A stretch of DNA of 64,000 nt, taken from the NCBI RefSeq assembly GCF_014643775.1, contig NZ_BMKC01000001.1, positions 1,364,001 through 1,428,000 on the forward strand. The letters are read 5' to 3'. The translations under genes were made by a program, and so were the position numbers. The notes below the pieces were generated by a model that searched no databases, was not told the origin of the DNA, and saw only the letters and a program-made list of their open reading frames with translations. Every line of letters starts with the position of its first letter. The stretch's first letter is position 1. Shown piece by piece: positions 17,648 to 26,600 of the stretch. This stretch comes from Arenimonas soli. Its GTDB lineage: Bacteria > Pseudomonadota > Gammaproteobacteria > Xanthomonadales > Xanthomonadaceae.

Positions 17648-18327
17648 GCACCTACTTCAGCGACAAGACCTTCAAGTTCCTGCGGGCCCTGGCGCGCAAC
17701 AACAACCGGCCCTGGTTCGAAGACCACCGCAAGGACTACGAGGCCCACCTCAAAGGCCCGTTCCAGCGGCTGATCGGCGACCTGGAACCCGACCTGCTGG
17801 CGATCAGCCCGCACTACCGCGCCGACCCGCGCGGCAATGGCGGTTCGTTGTTCCGCATCCATCGCGACACCCGCTTTTCCAACGACAAGACGCCCTACAA
17901 GACCTGGGGCGGCGCACGTTTCTTCCATGCCCGCAGCAAGCAGGTGCCGGCGCCGTCGTTCTACCTGCATATCCAGCCCGGCAACAGTTTCCTGGGCGGC
18001 GGCATCTGGCATCCCGAACCGGACGTGCAGCGCCGGATCCGCGAGTTCCTGGTCGACAATCCCTCTGGCTGGACGCAGGCCGTGCGCAGCGCGGCCTTCC
18101 GGCGCCGCTACGAAATGTGGGGCGACAGCCTGGTGCGGGCGCCGCGCGGTTTCCCCGCCGACCATCCGCTCATCGACGACCTCCGGCGCAAGGACTTCAC
18201 CGCCGGCTACGCCCTGGACGACGAGGTCGTGCTGGGCCCACGCCTGCGCCAGGCCGTGGTTTCGGGCTTCAAGGGCGTCGTGCCGCTGGTGGATTACCTG
18301 TGCGCGGCGCTGGAACTGGAGTTCTGA
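17644..18327 (+). CDS. DUF2461 / TIGR02453 family protein
   Basis: The 227-residue soluble protein of unknown function shows typical family features: an N-terminal FKFLRALARNNNRPWFEDHR block and the central RIHRDTRFSNDKTPYKTWGGARF. YLHIQPGNSFLGGGIWHP and a C-terminal basic region follow. Homologues are widespread in bacteria and fungi without an established biochemical role. It overlaps the sbcB stop by 4 bases and appears to be the last gene of the long plus-strand run. No terminator hairpin with a U-tract is obvious after it. Confidence 0.88.
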   Translation: MSTYFSDKTFKFLRALARNNNRPWFEDHRKDYEAHLKGPFQRLIGDLEPDLLAISPHYRADPRGNGGSLFRIHRDTRFSNDKTPYKTWGGARFFHARSKQVPAPSFYLHIQPGNSFLGGGIWHPEPDVQRRIREFLVDNPSGWTQAVRSAAFRRRYEMWGDSLVRAPRGFPADHPLIDDLRRKDFTAGYALDDEVVLGPRLRQAVVSGFKGVVPLVDYLCAALELEF

Positions 18328-18443
18328 CAGCACAACCCTACTGATTTCCATACGGGGTAAGCAGTGCTGTACCTGGCGGGACCTGCGGCGCCATACGCTG
18401 CCGCATTGCAGCATCGAAATGTGTTGACCATCACGGATTTGGC

Positions 18444-18510
18444 CGTAGGGTGGGTCTCCATACGCCGGCGCAGGGGAGCGCCGGATTCCACCGGGCGGGG
18501 TTACGCAAGG
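18444..18510 (+). repeat. Putative dispersed palindromic element upstream of the lipase-like gene
   Basis: The segment starts CCGTAGGGTGGG and contains an inverted repeat CCGGCGC/GCGCCGG (18465-18471 with 18478-18484). It then has CCACC pairing with the earlier GGTGG, and ends near GGGTTACGC. The GTAGGGTGG...CCACC layout is typical of intergenic repeats in many proteobacteria. Only this copy is seen in the window. Confidence 0.35.
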
Positions 18511-18552
18511 ACGGGGACACCACGTTTCGCATCGAATTCCTGGGGAGGGATC

Positions 18553-19407
18553 GTGCGCTATCTAATCTTCGCTGCCTTGGCGGCACTTTCGGGCGTGTGC
18601 AACGCAAACACCGGCGTCGCCTTCGTGCATGGCACGGGCAAACAAACCAACGCCACCGCGGACTACTGGACGTCCACCTTCGTCAACAACGTCCGGGGTG
18701 GGCTGCCCAACTCGGCCAACTACGTGGTGATCAACTGCGACTTCACCAAGTACATGTGGGACAGCGCGGCGGCCGGCTGCCTGGCGGGCCAGCTCGACAC
18801 CTTCATCAACAACCGCGGCATCACCCGGCTGATCGTCATCACCCACAGCAACGGCGGCAACGTCATGCGCTGGATCCTGTCCAACCCGACCTGGGACAGC
18901 CGCTACCCGAACATCATCAGCAAAACCGTGCGCGTGAACGCCCTGGCCCCGTCCTCCGCGGGCACGCCGCTGGCCAACGCGGTGATCAACGGCAACGTCT
19001 TCGAAGGCGCGCTGGGCTGGCTTCTGGGCTTCCAGAACGACGCCGTGCGCATGCAGCAGACCAGCTGGATGGCCAGCTACAACAGCAGCTGGCTCTACGG
19101 CACCAGCGGCCGCCCGGCCCTGCCCAGGCCCTTCCGCAGCGTGGTCGGCACCGACGTGGAGTCGGCCATCTGGGATCCGGACAGCTACTGCGGCGGTTAC
19201 GCCGAAAACGTCGGCCTGGAAACCACGCAGAACTGGCTGAACTCGTGTTCCGACGGTTTCCTGGAGTGTTCGAGCCAGTCCGCCGCCGGCAGCGTCTGGT
19301 TCCAGGACAAGGCGCGCATGCGCGGCCGCGAACCGCTTTCGCACAACCAAAGCCGCCGGGCCTGCTTCGGGCTCGACACCATCCTGCGTTCGGACATGGG
19401 GGCCTGA
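18553..19407 (+). CDS. Secreted alpha/beta-hydrolase (lipase/esterase-like) protein
   Basis: I chose the GTG at 18553 because GGGAGGGA precedes it and it gives a clean signal peptide (MRYLIFAALAALSGVCNA). An in-frame ATG at 18364 would add 63 residues of non-protein-like sequence. The mature part has an oxyanion-loop-like VAFVHGTG (about 22-29). A nucleophile elbow THSNGG with S99 deviates from the usual G-x-S-x-G at the first Gly. About seven cysteines suggest disulfides. An extracellular or periplasmic lipase or esterase is likely but unproven. It is followed after 3 bases by the DUF4785 gene, suggesting the two work as a pair. Confidence 0.72.
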   Translation: MRYLIFAALAALSGVCNANTGVAFVHGTGKQTNATADYWTSTFVNNVRGGLPNSANYVVINCDFTKYMWDSAAAGCLAGQLDTFINNRGITRLIVITHSNGGNVMRWILSNPTWDSRYPNIISKTVRVNALAPSSAGTPLANAVINGNVFEGALGWLLGFQNDAVRMQQTSWMASYNSSWLYGTSGRPALPRPFRSVVGTDVESAIWDPDSYCGGYAENVGLETTQNWLNSCSDGFLECSSQSAAGSVWFQDKARMRGREPLSHNQSRRACFGLDTILRSDMGA

Positions 19408-19410
19408 GCC

Positions 19411-20631
19411 ATGAAAAAGACCCTTGTCGCCTGCCTTGCCACCCTCGCCTTTTCCTCGGCCCAGGCCGGCACCCTGCTGCCACCGGGCACCGCCGACCAG
19501 CAACCTTCGCAACTCATCGCCGCGCCGCTGCCCAAGGGCGACTTCGAACGCAAACCGGTGGCCGTGGCCTGGGCCATGGACCCTGCCGCGGAACTCGCCA
19601 CCGCGCCGCCCCACCGGGTGCAAAGCCGGGAGTACTGGGCGGCGGTGGACGCCGGCCAGCTCAAGTCCGGTTTTCCGCTGACCACCACGGCACCGGGCGC
19701 CCTGGTGCGCATCAGCCCGCAGTCCGGCGCCAAGTCGGCGGCGGTGGATCCGGGCGAAGTGCGCCTGCTGCGCAATGGCCGGCCGCTGCCGGCCACGGCC
19801 TTCAAGCGCCTGGCGACCACGGACCAGCTAAGGAAGGCGGGCATGGACGTCTCGGACGGCACCGCGATCGTGCAGCTCGACCCGTCGACGGGCCAGGGCC
19901 GTTTCGACCTGCAGTTGGGCCAGGCGTCCGGCCGCTACCTCGTGCACGTCTTCGAACCCAACAGCGAGCTGGTGCTGGTGGCCCAGTCCGAACGCAGCCG
20001 ACTGCTCGCCGGCGACCGGATCGAAGTGGCGGCCAGCCTGCAGCGGGGCAAGTCGGCCCTGGCCGGCAACGTCATGCAGGCCCAGTTGGTGTCGCCCTCG
20101 GGCCGGTCCTGGCCGCTGGCGGTCAGGAACGGCAAGGCCACGGGGCAGTTGCCGCTCGATGCCGATCCGACGCCCGGCCTGTGGGAAGTCCAGCTGTTCG
20201 CCGGTGCGGCCAGCAAGGACGGCCCGGTGCAGCGTGACGCCCGCACCGCGATCGAAGTCAGCCGTCCCACGGCCCGCCTGGGCGGTGGCTACGCCTTCGA
20301 TCCGGGGGCGGTGAGCTTCAGCCTGCCGGTGCAGGTGGCGGCCCCGGGCCGCTACGAGCTTCGTGGCGTGCTCTATGCCACGGGTCCTCGCGGCGTCATG
20401 CAGCCCGTGGCCCAGGCGCACTCGGCCAACTGGCTCGAGGCAGGCCAGCGCAAGCTGGACCTCACCTTCGGCCCGGCCAACCTGCCGATGGGCTATGGCG
20501 CCCCGTTTGAACTGCGCTTCCTCGAGCTCAAGGACCAGACCCGCCTGGGCACGCTGGAAACCCGCGAACTGGCCCTGCGCGAAGGCGTGCGGCGGCCGCG
20601 TCCGGTTATCGCCGGGCCGCGGGAGCGTTGA
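19411..20631 (+). CDS. DUF4785 domain secreted protein
   Basis: The 406-residue product has a clear Sec signal peptide (MKKTLVACLATLAFSSAQA, cleavage near residue 19). The mature part is beta-rich with alternating hydrophobics and no cysteines. It resembles xanthomonad proteins carrying DUF4785, thought to have Ig-like modules. No catalytic motif is apparent. The ATG is 3 bases after the lipase-like stop, so the two are co-transcribed. A strong terminator follows at 20679. It could be a chaperone, inhibitor or binding partner for the hydrolase; that is inference from position only. Confidence 0.8.
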   Translation: MKKTLVACLATLAFSSAQAGTLLPPGTADQQPSQLIAAPLPKGDFERKPVAVAWAMDPAAELATAPPHRVQSREYWAAVDAGQLKSGFPLTTTAPGALVRISPQSGAKSAAVDPGEVRLLRNGRPLPATAFKRLATTDQLRKAGMDVSDGTAIVQLDPSTGQGRFDLQLGQASGRYLVHVFEPNSELVLVAQSERSRLLAGDRIEVAASLQRGKSALAGNVMQAQLVSPSGRSWPLAVRNGKATGQLPLDADPTPGLWEVQLFAGAASKDGPVQRDARTAIEVSRPTARLGGGYAFDPGAVSFSLPVQVAAPGRYELRGVLYATGPRGVMQPVAQAHSANWLEAGQRKLDLTFGPANLPMGYGAPFELRFLELKDQTRLGTLETRELALREGVRRPRPVIAGPRER

Positions 20632-20678
20632 TCGCAGGACCCGGTTCCGCGGCTTCGCGGAAACGGCGATGATGTGAC

Positions 20679-20709
20679 GGCCGGGCCTTCGGGCCCGGCC
20701 TTTCTTTTT
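20679..20709 (+). terminator. Rho-independent terminator after the DUF4785 gene
   Basis: The perfect 9-bp stem GGCCGGGCC/GGCCCGGCC with a TTCG tetraloop is followed directly by TTTCTTTTT. Confidence 0.9.
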
Positions 20710-20723
20710 CCTGCCCGGCCGAC

Positions 20724-21881
20724 ATGCCCCGCTCACTCTGGCGATTCGCCGCCTTCTATTTCTGGTACTACGCCGCGCTGGGGGCCTACACGCCCTACGT
20801 GGGCCGCTGGGTGGACGCGCTGGGCCACGGCGGCTTCGTGATCGGCGCAATGCTGGGGCTGTGGTACGGCACGCGCATCGTCGCGCCGCCGGCCTGGGCG
20901 GCGCTGGCCGGCCGCAGCGCGCGGCCCGGCGAGTGGTTCGTCGCCGGCTGCGTGGTCACCGCACTGTGTTTCGCTGGCTTCCTGGTCACCCGCGAGGCCT
21001 GGGCCCTGCTTGGCGTGATGGCCGTGTTCGGACTGTTCTACAACGCGGTGATGCCGCAGTTCGAAGCCATGACCCTGACCGCGCTGGGCCCCAGCCCGGA
21101 GCTGTACGGCCGCCTGCGGGTCTGGGGTTCGGTCGGTTTCCTGGCGGTGGCGTCGAGTTACGGCGCGCTGATGGACCGTTTCGGCGCCGACAGCTTTCCC
21201 TGGCTGACCCTGCCCCTGTTCGTGGCGATGGCGGTTTCGGCCTGGCCGCATCGGCACGACCGACCGCCGGAAATCGCCGGCCCGGCGATCGCCGAAGCCG
21301 GCCACCTGTTCAAGCGCCCGGGCGTGCGCCGCTTCTTGCTGGTGGCGATGCTGATGCAGCTGGGCTTCGGGCCCTTCTACGTGTTCTACACCCTGCACCT
21401 GCAGGCCGCCGGCCACTCCGGCGCCGCCATCGGCGCACTGTGGGCGATCGGCGTGCTGATCGAGATCGCGATGTTCTGGCAGGCGCCGAGGCTGATCGCG
21501 CGCTTTGGCGCCGGGCGGCTGCTCAGCGTCTGCCTGGGCGTGACGGTGCTGCGCTGGGCGCTGGTGGCGGCCTTCGCCGACCTGTTCTGGGTGATGGCGC
21601 TGGCGCAGACCACGCACGCACTGAGCTTCGCCACCTTCCACGCCTGCTGCATGCGCCTGATCACCGACTACTTCCCCGGCCGTCGCGCGGTGGCGGGCCA
21701 GAGCCTGCTCTATGGCTTCAGCTCGGGCGTCGGCGGCGTGCTGGGCGCCGGCCTGGCGGCGCTGATGTGGGAGCGGGTGGGCGCCGGCCCCGCGGCCTTC
21801 GCGGCCGGCGCCGTCGTGGCCCTGGTTGCCTGGGGCATCCACGCGATGCGCCGGCCCACGCCGGCGGCGACGCCCGCCTAG
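20724..21881 (+). CDS. MFS transporter (HcaT/MFS_1-like)
   Basis: The 385-residue polytopic membrane protein has about 12 hydrophobic segments. The N terminus WRFAAFYFWYYAALGAYTPYVGRWVDALG and the loop GTRIVAPPAWAALAGRS resemble the 3-phenylpropionate/nucleoside-type MFS_1-like group. Substrate unknown. The gene starts 15 bases past the preceding terminator. Its TAG stop lies in a CTAG palindrome that also provides the stop of the convergent 5'-nucleotidase gene. Confidence 0.82.
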   Translation: MPRSLWRFAAFYFWYYAALGAYTPYVGRWVDALGHGGFVIGAMLGLWYGTRIVAPPAWAALAGRSARPGEWFVAGCVVTALCFAGFLVTREAWALLGVMAVFGLFYNAVMPQFEAMTLTALGPSPELYGRLRVWGSVGFLAVASSYGALMDRFGADSFPWLTLPLFVAMAVSAWPHRHDRPPEIAGPAIAEAGHLFKRPGVRRFLLVAMLMQLGFGPFYVFYTLHLQAAGHSGAAIGALWAIGVLIEIAMFWQAPRLIARFGAGRLLSVCLGVTVLRWALVAAFADLFWVMALAQTTHALSFATFHACCMRLITDYFPGRRAVAGQSLLYGFSSGVGGVLGAGLAALMWERVGAGPAAFAAGAVVALVAWGIHAMRRPTPAATPA

Positions 21882-22804
21882 CCTTCGTTGGTGACGCCGA
21901 AGGGCACGTGGCCGGTGGCGACGTGCCGGCGGGCGTTGTCGACGTTGTGCTGGGAGTCGTCGAAGAAGATGTCGGCGCCGAAGGTTTCCAGGAACGGACC
22001 CTTGTCGCGCCCGCCCAGGAACATGGCTTCGTCCAGGCGCACCCCCCACTCGCGCAGCGTCAGGATGACCCGTTCGTGCGCCGGCGCCGAACGCGCGGTC
22101 ACCAGGGCGGTGCGGATGGGCGAGGCCTCGCCGGCCGGGAAGGCTTCCTGCAGCTTGTGCAGCGCCGCCAGGAACCCCTTGAACGGCCCGCCCGACAGGG
22201 CTTCGCCGACGCGGTTGGTTTCGTTGTCGTGGAAGGCCGCCAACCCGGACTGGCGCGAGACGCGCTCGGATTCGTCACCGAAGATGACGGCGTCGCCGTC
22301 GAAGGCGATGCGCAGCTGGTCGTGGGTGCGTTCGGGCGGCTTGGACGGCAGGATGGTGGCCGCGGCGACGCCGTGTTCGAGCGCGCTGCGCACCGAATCG
22401 GGGTTGGCCGACAGGAACAGCTGGGCGCCGAAGGGCCGGATGTAGGGCCAGACCTCGGCGCCGCTGGTGAACACCGCGCGCACGATGCCCAGGCCGTAAT
22501 GGCGAATGGAATTGAAGATGCGCAGGCCGGTGTCGGACGAGTTGCGCGACAGCAGCACCACCTCGACCCGCGGCGCCTCGGGCGGGCAACCTTCGTTGAG
22601 CGCCAGCAGCTTCTGCACCAGCGTGAAGGCGATGCCCGGGGGCAGGACCTCCTTTTCCCGGCTGCGCTGGAACCGGGCGTAGGCCTCCAGGCCACTGGCC
22701 TGGAACAGCGCATGGCTGTCTTCGAGGTCGAACAGGGCCCGCGCCGTGATGGCGACGACCAGGCGGTCGGAGGGCGATTCGGGCGGGACGGAATTCGGGG
22801 CCAT
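21878..22804 (-). CDS. Cytosolic 5'-nucleotidase (PF06189 type)
   Basis: The 308-residue protein resembles the bacterial/animal cN-I-like 5'-nucleotidase family. It begins with LVVAITARALFDLEDSHALF and has the conserved VVLLSRNSSDTGLRIFNSI. The acidic motif AFDGDAVIFGDESE and PSPIRTALVTAR-like segments precede a C-terminal FFDDSQHNVD. It should dephosphorylate nucleoside monophosphates; the preferred nucleotide is not readable. It lies 42 bases downstream of nadK on the same strand, so a shared transcript is likely. Its stop overlaps that of the MFS gene within CTAG. Confidence 0.85.
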   Translation of the reverse strand: MAPNSVPPESPSDRLVVAITARALFDLEDSHALFQASGLEAYARFQRSREKEVLPPGIAFTLVQKLLALNEGCPPEAPRVEVVLLSRNSSDTGLRIFNSIRHYGLGIVRAVFTSGAEVWPYIRPFGAQLFLSANPDSVRSALEHGVAAATILPSKPPERTHDQLRIAFDGDAVIFGDESERVSRQSGLAAFHDNETNRVGEALSGGPFKGFLAALHKLQEAFPAGEASPIRTALVTARSAPAHERVILTLREWGVRLDEAMFLGGRDKGPFLETFGADIFFDDSQHNVDNARRHVATGHVPFGVTNEG

Positions 22805-22846
22805 GGGGACATTGTCGCCGGCAGCTGTCTCAGCAGCCGCGACGGC

Positions 22847-23626
22847 TCAGGTGATGAACTGCTCGTTGAGGATGCGTTCCTCGAGGTTGTGTTCGGGGTC
22901 GAACAGCAGGGTGACCGTGCGCTCGAGCGATTCGCGCACGGTGATTTCGGTGACGTCGCGCACCTCGTGGGAATCGGCGGTGGCGCTGACCGGACGCTTG
23001 TGGCCGTCGAGCACCTCGATGCGCAGGATGGTGTCCGAACGCAGCAGGGCACCGCGCCAGCGCCGCGGCCGGAAGGCGGCGATGGGCGTCAGCGCGATCA
23101 CCTGCGAGCCCAGCGGCAGGATCGGGCCGTGCGCCGAGAAGTTGTAGGCCGTGCTGCCGGCCGGCGTCGCCACCAGCGCGCCGTCGCAGACCAGTTCGTC
23201 CAGGCGCACCTGGCCGTTGAGCGAAATGCGCAGGTGCGCGGTCTGGCGGGTCTGCCGCAGCATGGACACTTCGTTGTAGGCCAGCAGCGACACCGTCGCC
23301 CCCGATTCCGAAGTGGCGGTCATTTCCAGCGGCCGCAGCACGGTGGCGTGCGCGGCCTGCAGGCGCTCGAGCAGGTTCTCGGGCCGGTACTGGTTCATCA
23401 GGAAGCCGACGGTGCCCAGCTTCATGCCGTATACGGGCTTTCCCAGCGCACCGTGCCGGTGCAGGGTGTGCAGCATGAAGCCGTCGCCGCCCAGCACGCA
23501 CAGCACGTCGGCGTCTTCCGGCGCCACCTGGCCAAAGCCGGCGCTCAAATGCTCCCGGGCCGCCTGCGCCTCGGGCGTGGAACTGGCGAGGAAGGCGATG
23601 CGGGGCTGGGCGGGCAGGCTCGTCAT
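22847..23626 (-). CDS. nadK: NAD kinase
   Basis: The enzyme phosphorylates NAD to NADP. The 259 residues carry the family GGDG motif (46-49, [10 protein letters not shown]), the NE-x-S motif (YNEVSMLR) and the substrate-binding [22 protein letters not shown] segment. The length is a little short but complete. It lies 33 bases downstream of gdhB and 42 bases upstream of the 5'-nucleotidase, all on the minus strand. This forms a nucleotide-cofactor neighbourhood. Confidence 0.96.
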   Translation of the reverse strand: MTSLPAQPRIAFLASSTPEAQAAREHLSAGFGQVAPEDADVLCVLGGDGFMLHTLHRHGALGKPVYGMKLGTVGFLMNQYRPENLLERLQAAHATVLRPLEMTATSESGATVSLLAYNEVSMLRQTRQTAHLRISLNGQVRLDELVCDGALVATPAGSTAYNFSAHGPILPLGSQVIALTPIAAFRPRRWRGALLRSDTILRIEVLDGHKRPVSATADSHEVRDVTEITVRESLERTVTLLFDPEHNLEERILNEQFIT

Positions 23627-23659
23627 GGGCCCGAGGATACCCCAGCCAGCCCGCCGTGC

Positions 23660-26600
23660 TCAGGCCGCGCCGGAGGCGACGACCTGGGCCAGGCGGCGCA
23701 CCGCCACCGACAGCGTCGGATAGTCGAGGTCGCGCAGGTCGCGCATGTCCGCGAACATCGCCATCGTGTAGCGCAGCGCGGCATCGTCGCGTTCCAGCCA
23801 GCGCTCCACGCGCTGTTCCGCCGGCAGCCCGGCGCCGGCCACCAGCACCTGGCCGACCAGGGCCCGCTGCTGGGCCTGCAGTTCGTCGCGCAGCACGCCG
23901 CGGGCCTGGGCGTGCCAGCGGCCACCCACCGGCAGCGCCTCGACCGCGTCCATCAGCCACTTGGTGTGCAGGGCATCGGACAGGCTGAAATAACTCGCGG
24001 CCACCTCGACCACCGGCAGCGAACGTTCGATGGCCACTTCGACGATGTCCAGTGCATAGGCCAGGAACGGCAGGCTGGCGAAGGCCCGGGCCATGTCCTC
24101 CGGGTAGCCGTGGCCCTGCCAGCGGGCCACGTCGGCGGCCAGTTCGGCGCGGGCGCCCTCGGGCAGCACGCGGCCGAGCGAGGCGCGCAGTTCGGCCACG
24201 CCACCGGCGTAACGTTCCACCTTTTCGGCGATGTTGAGCACTTCGCCGGGGCGATTGAGCAACCAGCGGGTGAGGTTGCGCTGCAGCTGCCAGATGCTGG
24301 ACAGGGCCTCGAGCTGGGCGGTCTCGCTGACCTTCAGGTCCAGGGCGTCGATGCCGGCCCAGAGCTCGCGGGCGTCGAGCACTTCGCGGCTGATGGTGAA
24401 GGCCTTGGCGATCTGCGCCGCCGACTGGCCGGTGTCTTCCTGCATGCGCAGCAGGAAGGTGGCACCCATGCGGTTGACGGTGGAGTTGGTGACCGCGGTG
24501 GCGATGATCTCGCGGCGCAGGCGGTGGTTTTCCATGTCCTGCGCGAAGCGTTCCTGCAGGGCATTGGGGAAATAACGCACCAGCTCCTTGGACAGGTAGG
24601 GATCTTCGGGCACGTCCGAATCGAGCATCTGGTTGAACACGACGATCTTGTCGTAGCTCAGCAGCACGGAGAGCTCGGGCCGGGTCAGGCCCTGGCCACG
24701 CGCCTTGCGGTCGCCCAGCTCCGCTTCGGACGGCAGGAACTCGATGGCGCGGTCGAGCAGGCCCTGGCCTTCGAGCACGCGGATGAAGTGCCCGAACGAA
24801 CCCAGGCGGGCCGCGCTCATGCGCTCCATCAGGCTGATGGCCTGGTTCTGCCGGTAATTGTCGTTGAGCACCAGCTCGGCGACTTCGTCGGTCATGCTGG
24901 CCAGCAGTTCATTGCGCTGGGGCAGGCTCAGTTCCTCGCGCTGCACCGGCCCGGCCAGCAGGATCTTGATGTTCACCTCGTGGTCGGAGGTGTCGACGCC
25001 GGCGGAGTTGTCGATGAAGTCGGTGTTCACCAGCACGCCGTTCATGGCGGCCTCGATGCGGCCGCGCTGGGTCAGGCCCAGGTTGCCGCCCTCACCCACC
25101 GCGCGGCAGCGCAGCTCGTTGCCGTTCACGCGCAGGCCGTTGTTGGCGCGGTCGCCGGCGTCGGCGTGGCTTTCGCTGCTGGCCTTGACATAGGTGCCGA
25201 TGCCGCCGTTCCACAGCAGGTCCACCGGCGCCTTGAGGATGGCGTTCATCAGCGCCATCGGGCTGAGCTGCTCGACGTCTTCGGCCAGGCCCAGGGCCTG
25301 GCGCACCTGCGGGCTGACCGGGATGGACTTGAGCGAACGCGGGAAGATGCCGCCGCCTTCGGAAATGAGCGAGGCGTCGTAGTCTTCCCAGCTCGAACGC
25401 GGCAGCGCGAACATGCGCTCGCGCTCGGCGTAGCTGCGCGCCGAGTCCGGGTTGGGATCGAGGAAGATGTGCCGGTGGTCGAAGGCCGCCACCAGGCGGA
25501 TGTGGCGCGACAGCAGCATGCCGTTGCCGAACACGTCGCCGGACATGTCGCCGATGCCGACGCAGGTGAAGTCCTGCGACTGGCTGTCGATCCCCAGCGC
25601 GCGGAAATGGCGCTTGACCGACTCCCAGGCACCGCGGGCGGTGATGCCCATGCCCTTGTGGTCGTAGCCGACCGAACCACCGGAGGCGAACGCATCGCCC
25701 AGCCAGTAGCCGTGTTCGGCGGAAATGCCGTTGGCGATGTCCGAGAAGGTGGCGGTGCCCTTGTCGGCCGCGACCACCAGGTAGGGGTCGTCGCCGTCAT
25801 GGCGCACCACGTCCTGCGGATGCACCAGCTCGCCGTCCACCAGGTTGTCGGTGATGTCGAGCAGGCCGTTGATGAAACGTTTGTAGCAGGCGATGCCTTC
25901 GGCCAGCTGGGCGTCGCGATCGCCGCCGACCGGCGGCCGCTTGACCACGAAGCCGCCCTTGGAACCGACCGGCACGATGACGGTGTTCTTCACCATCTGC
26001 GCCTTCACCAGGCCCAGCACCTCGGTGCGGAAATCCTCGCGGCGATCGGACCAGCGCAGGCCACCGCGCGCGACCGGGCCAAAGCGCAGGTGCACGCCCT
26101 CGACCCAGGGCGAATACACGAAGATTTCGCGGTAGGGACGCGGCTTGGGCAGGTCGGGCACCAGGGCCGGGTCGAACTTGAAGGCGATGTAGTCGCGGAA
26201 GGCGCCGCCCTTGCGCTGGTAGAAATTGGTGCGCAGGGTGGCGTTGATCAGGGACTGGTAGCCCCGCAGGATGCGGTCGTCGTCGATGCTCTGCACGGCG
26301 CTGTCGAGCAGGATTTCCAGCGCGTCGGTGACGGCGTCGATCTGCGCGGCGCGGTCGAGCACGCGGGCCGCGGCGATTTCCTGCGGAATCGTGTCCAGGG
26401 CCTTGCGGCGGTCGCTGGGCAGCAGCCAGGCGATCTGGTCGTGCAGGGCCTGGCGGCCGGCGGCGTCGAGCGGCGCCTCGCGGCCTGGCTCGAAGCGCGC
26501 CGCAAACAGTTCCCACAGCAAGCGCGCGATGACCGGGTAACGCTGCAGGGTTTCTTCCATGTACGGCTGCGAGAACGGCACGCCGGTCTGCAGGGCGTAC

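Noticed and set aside
18423-18450. TTGACC as a -35 box for the lipase-like gene
   Set aside because: No TATAAT-like hexamer occurs at 16-18 bases.
18364-18552. Longer N terminus for the lipase-like protein from an ATG at 18364
   Set aside because: The extra 63 residues would hide a good signal peptide and run through a palindromic repeat. The GTG at 18553 has a strong ribosome-binding site.
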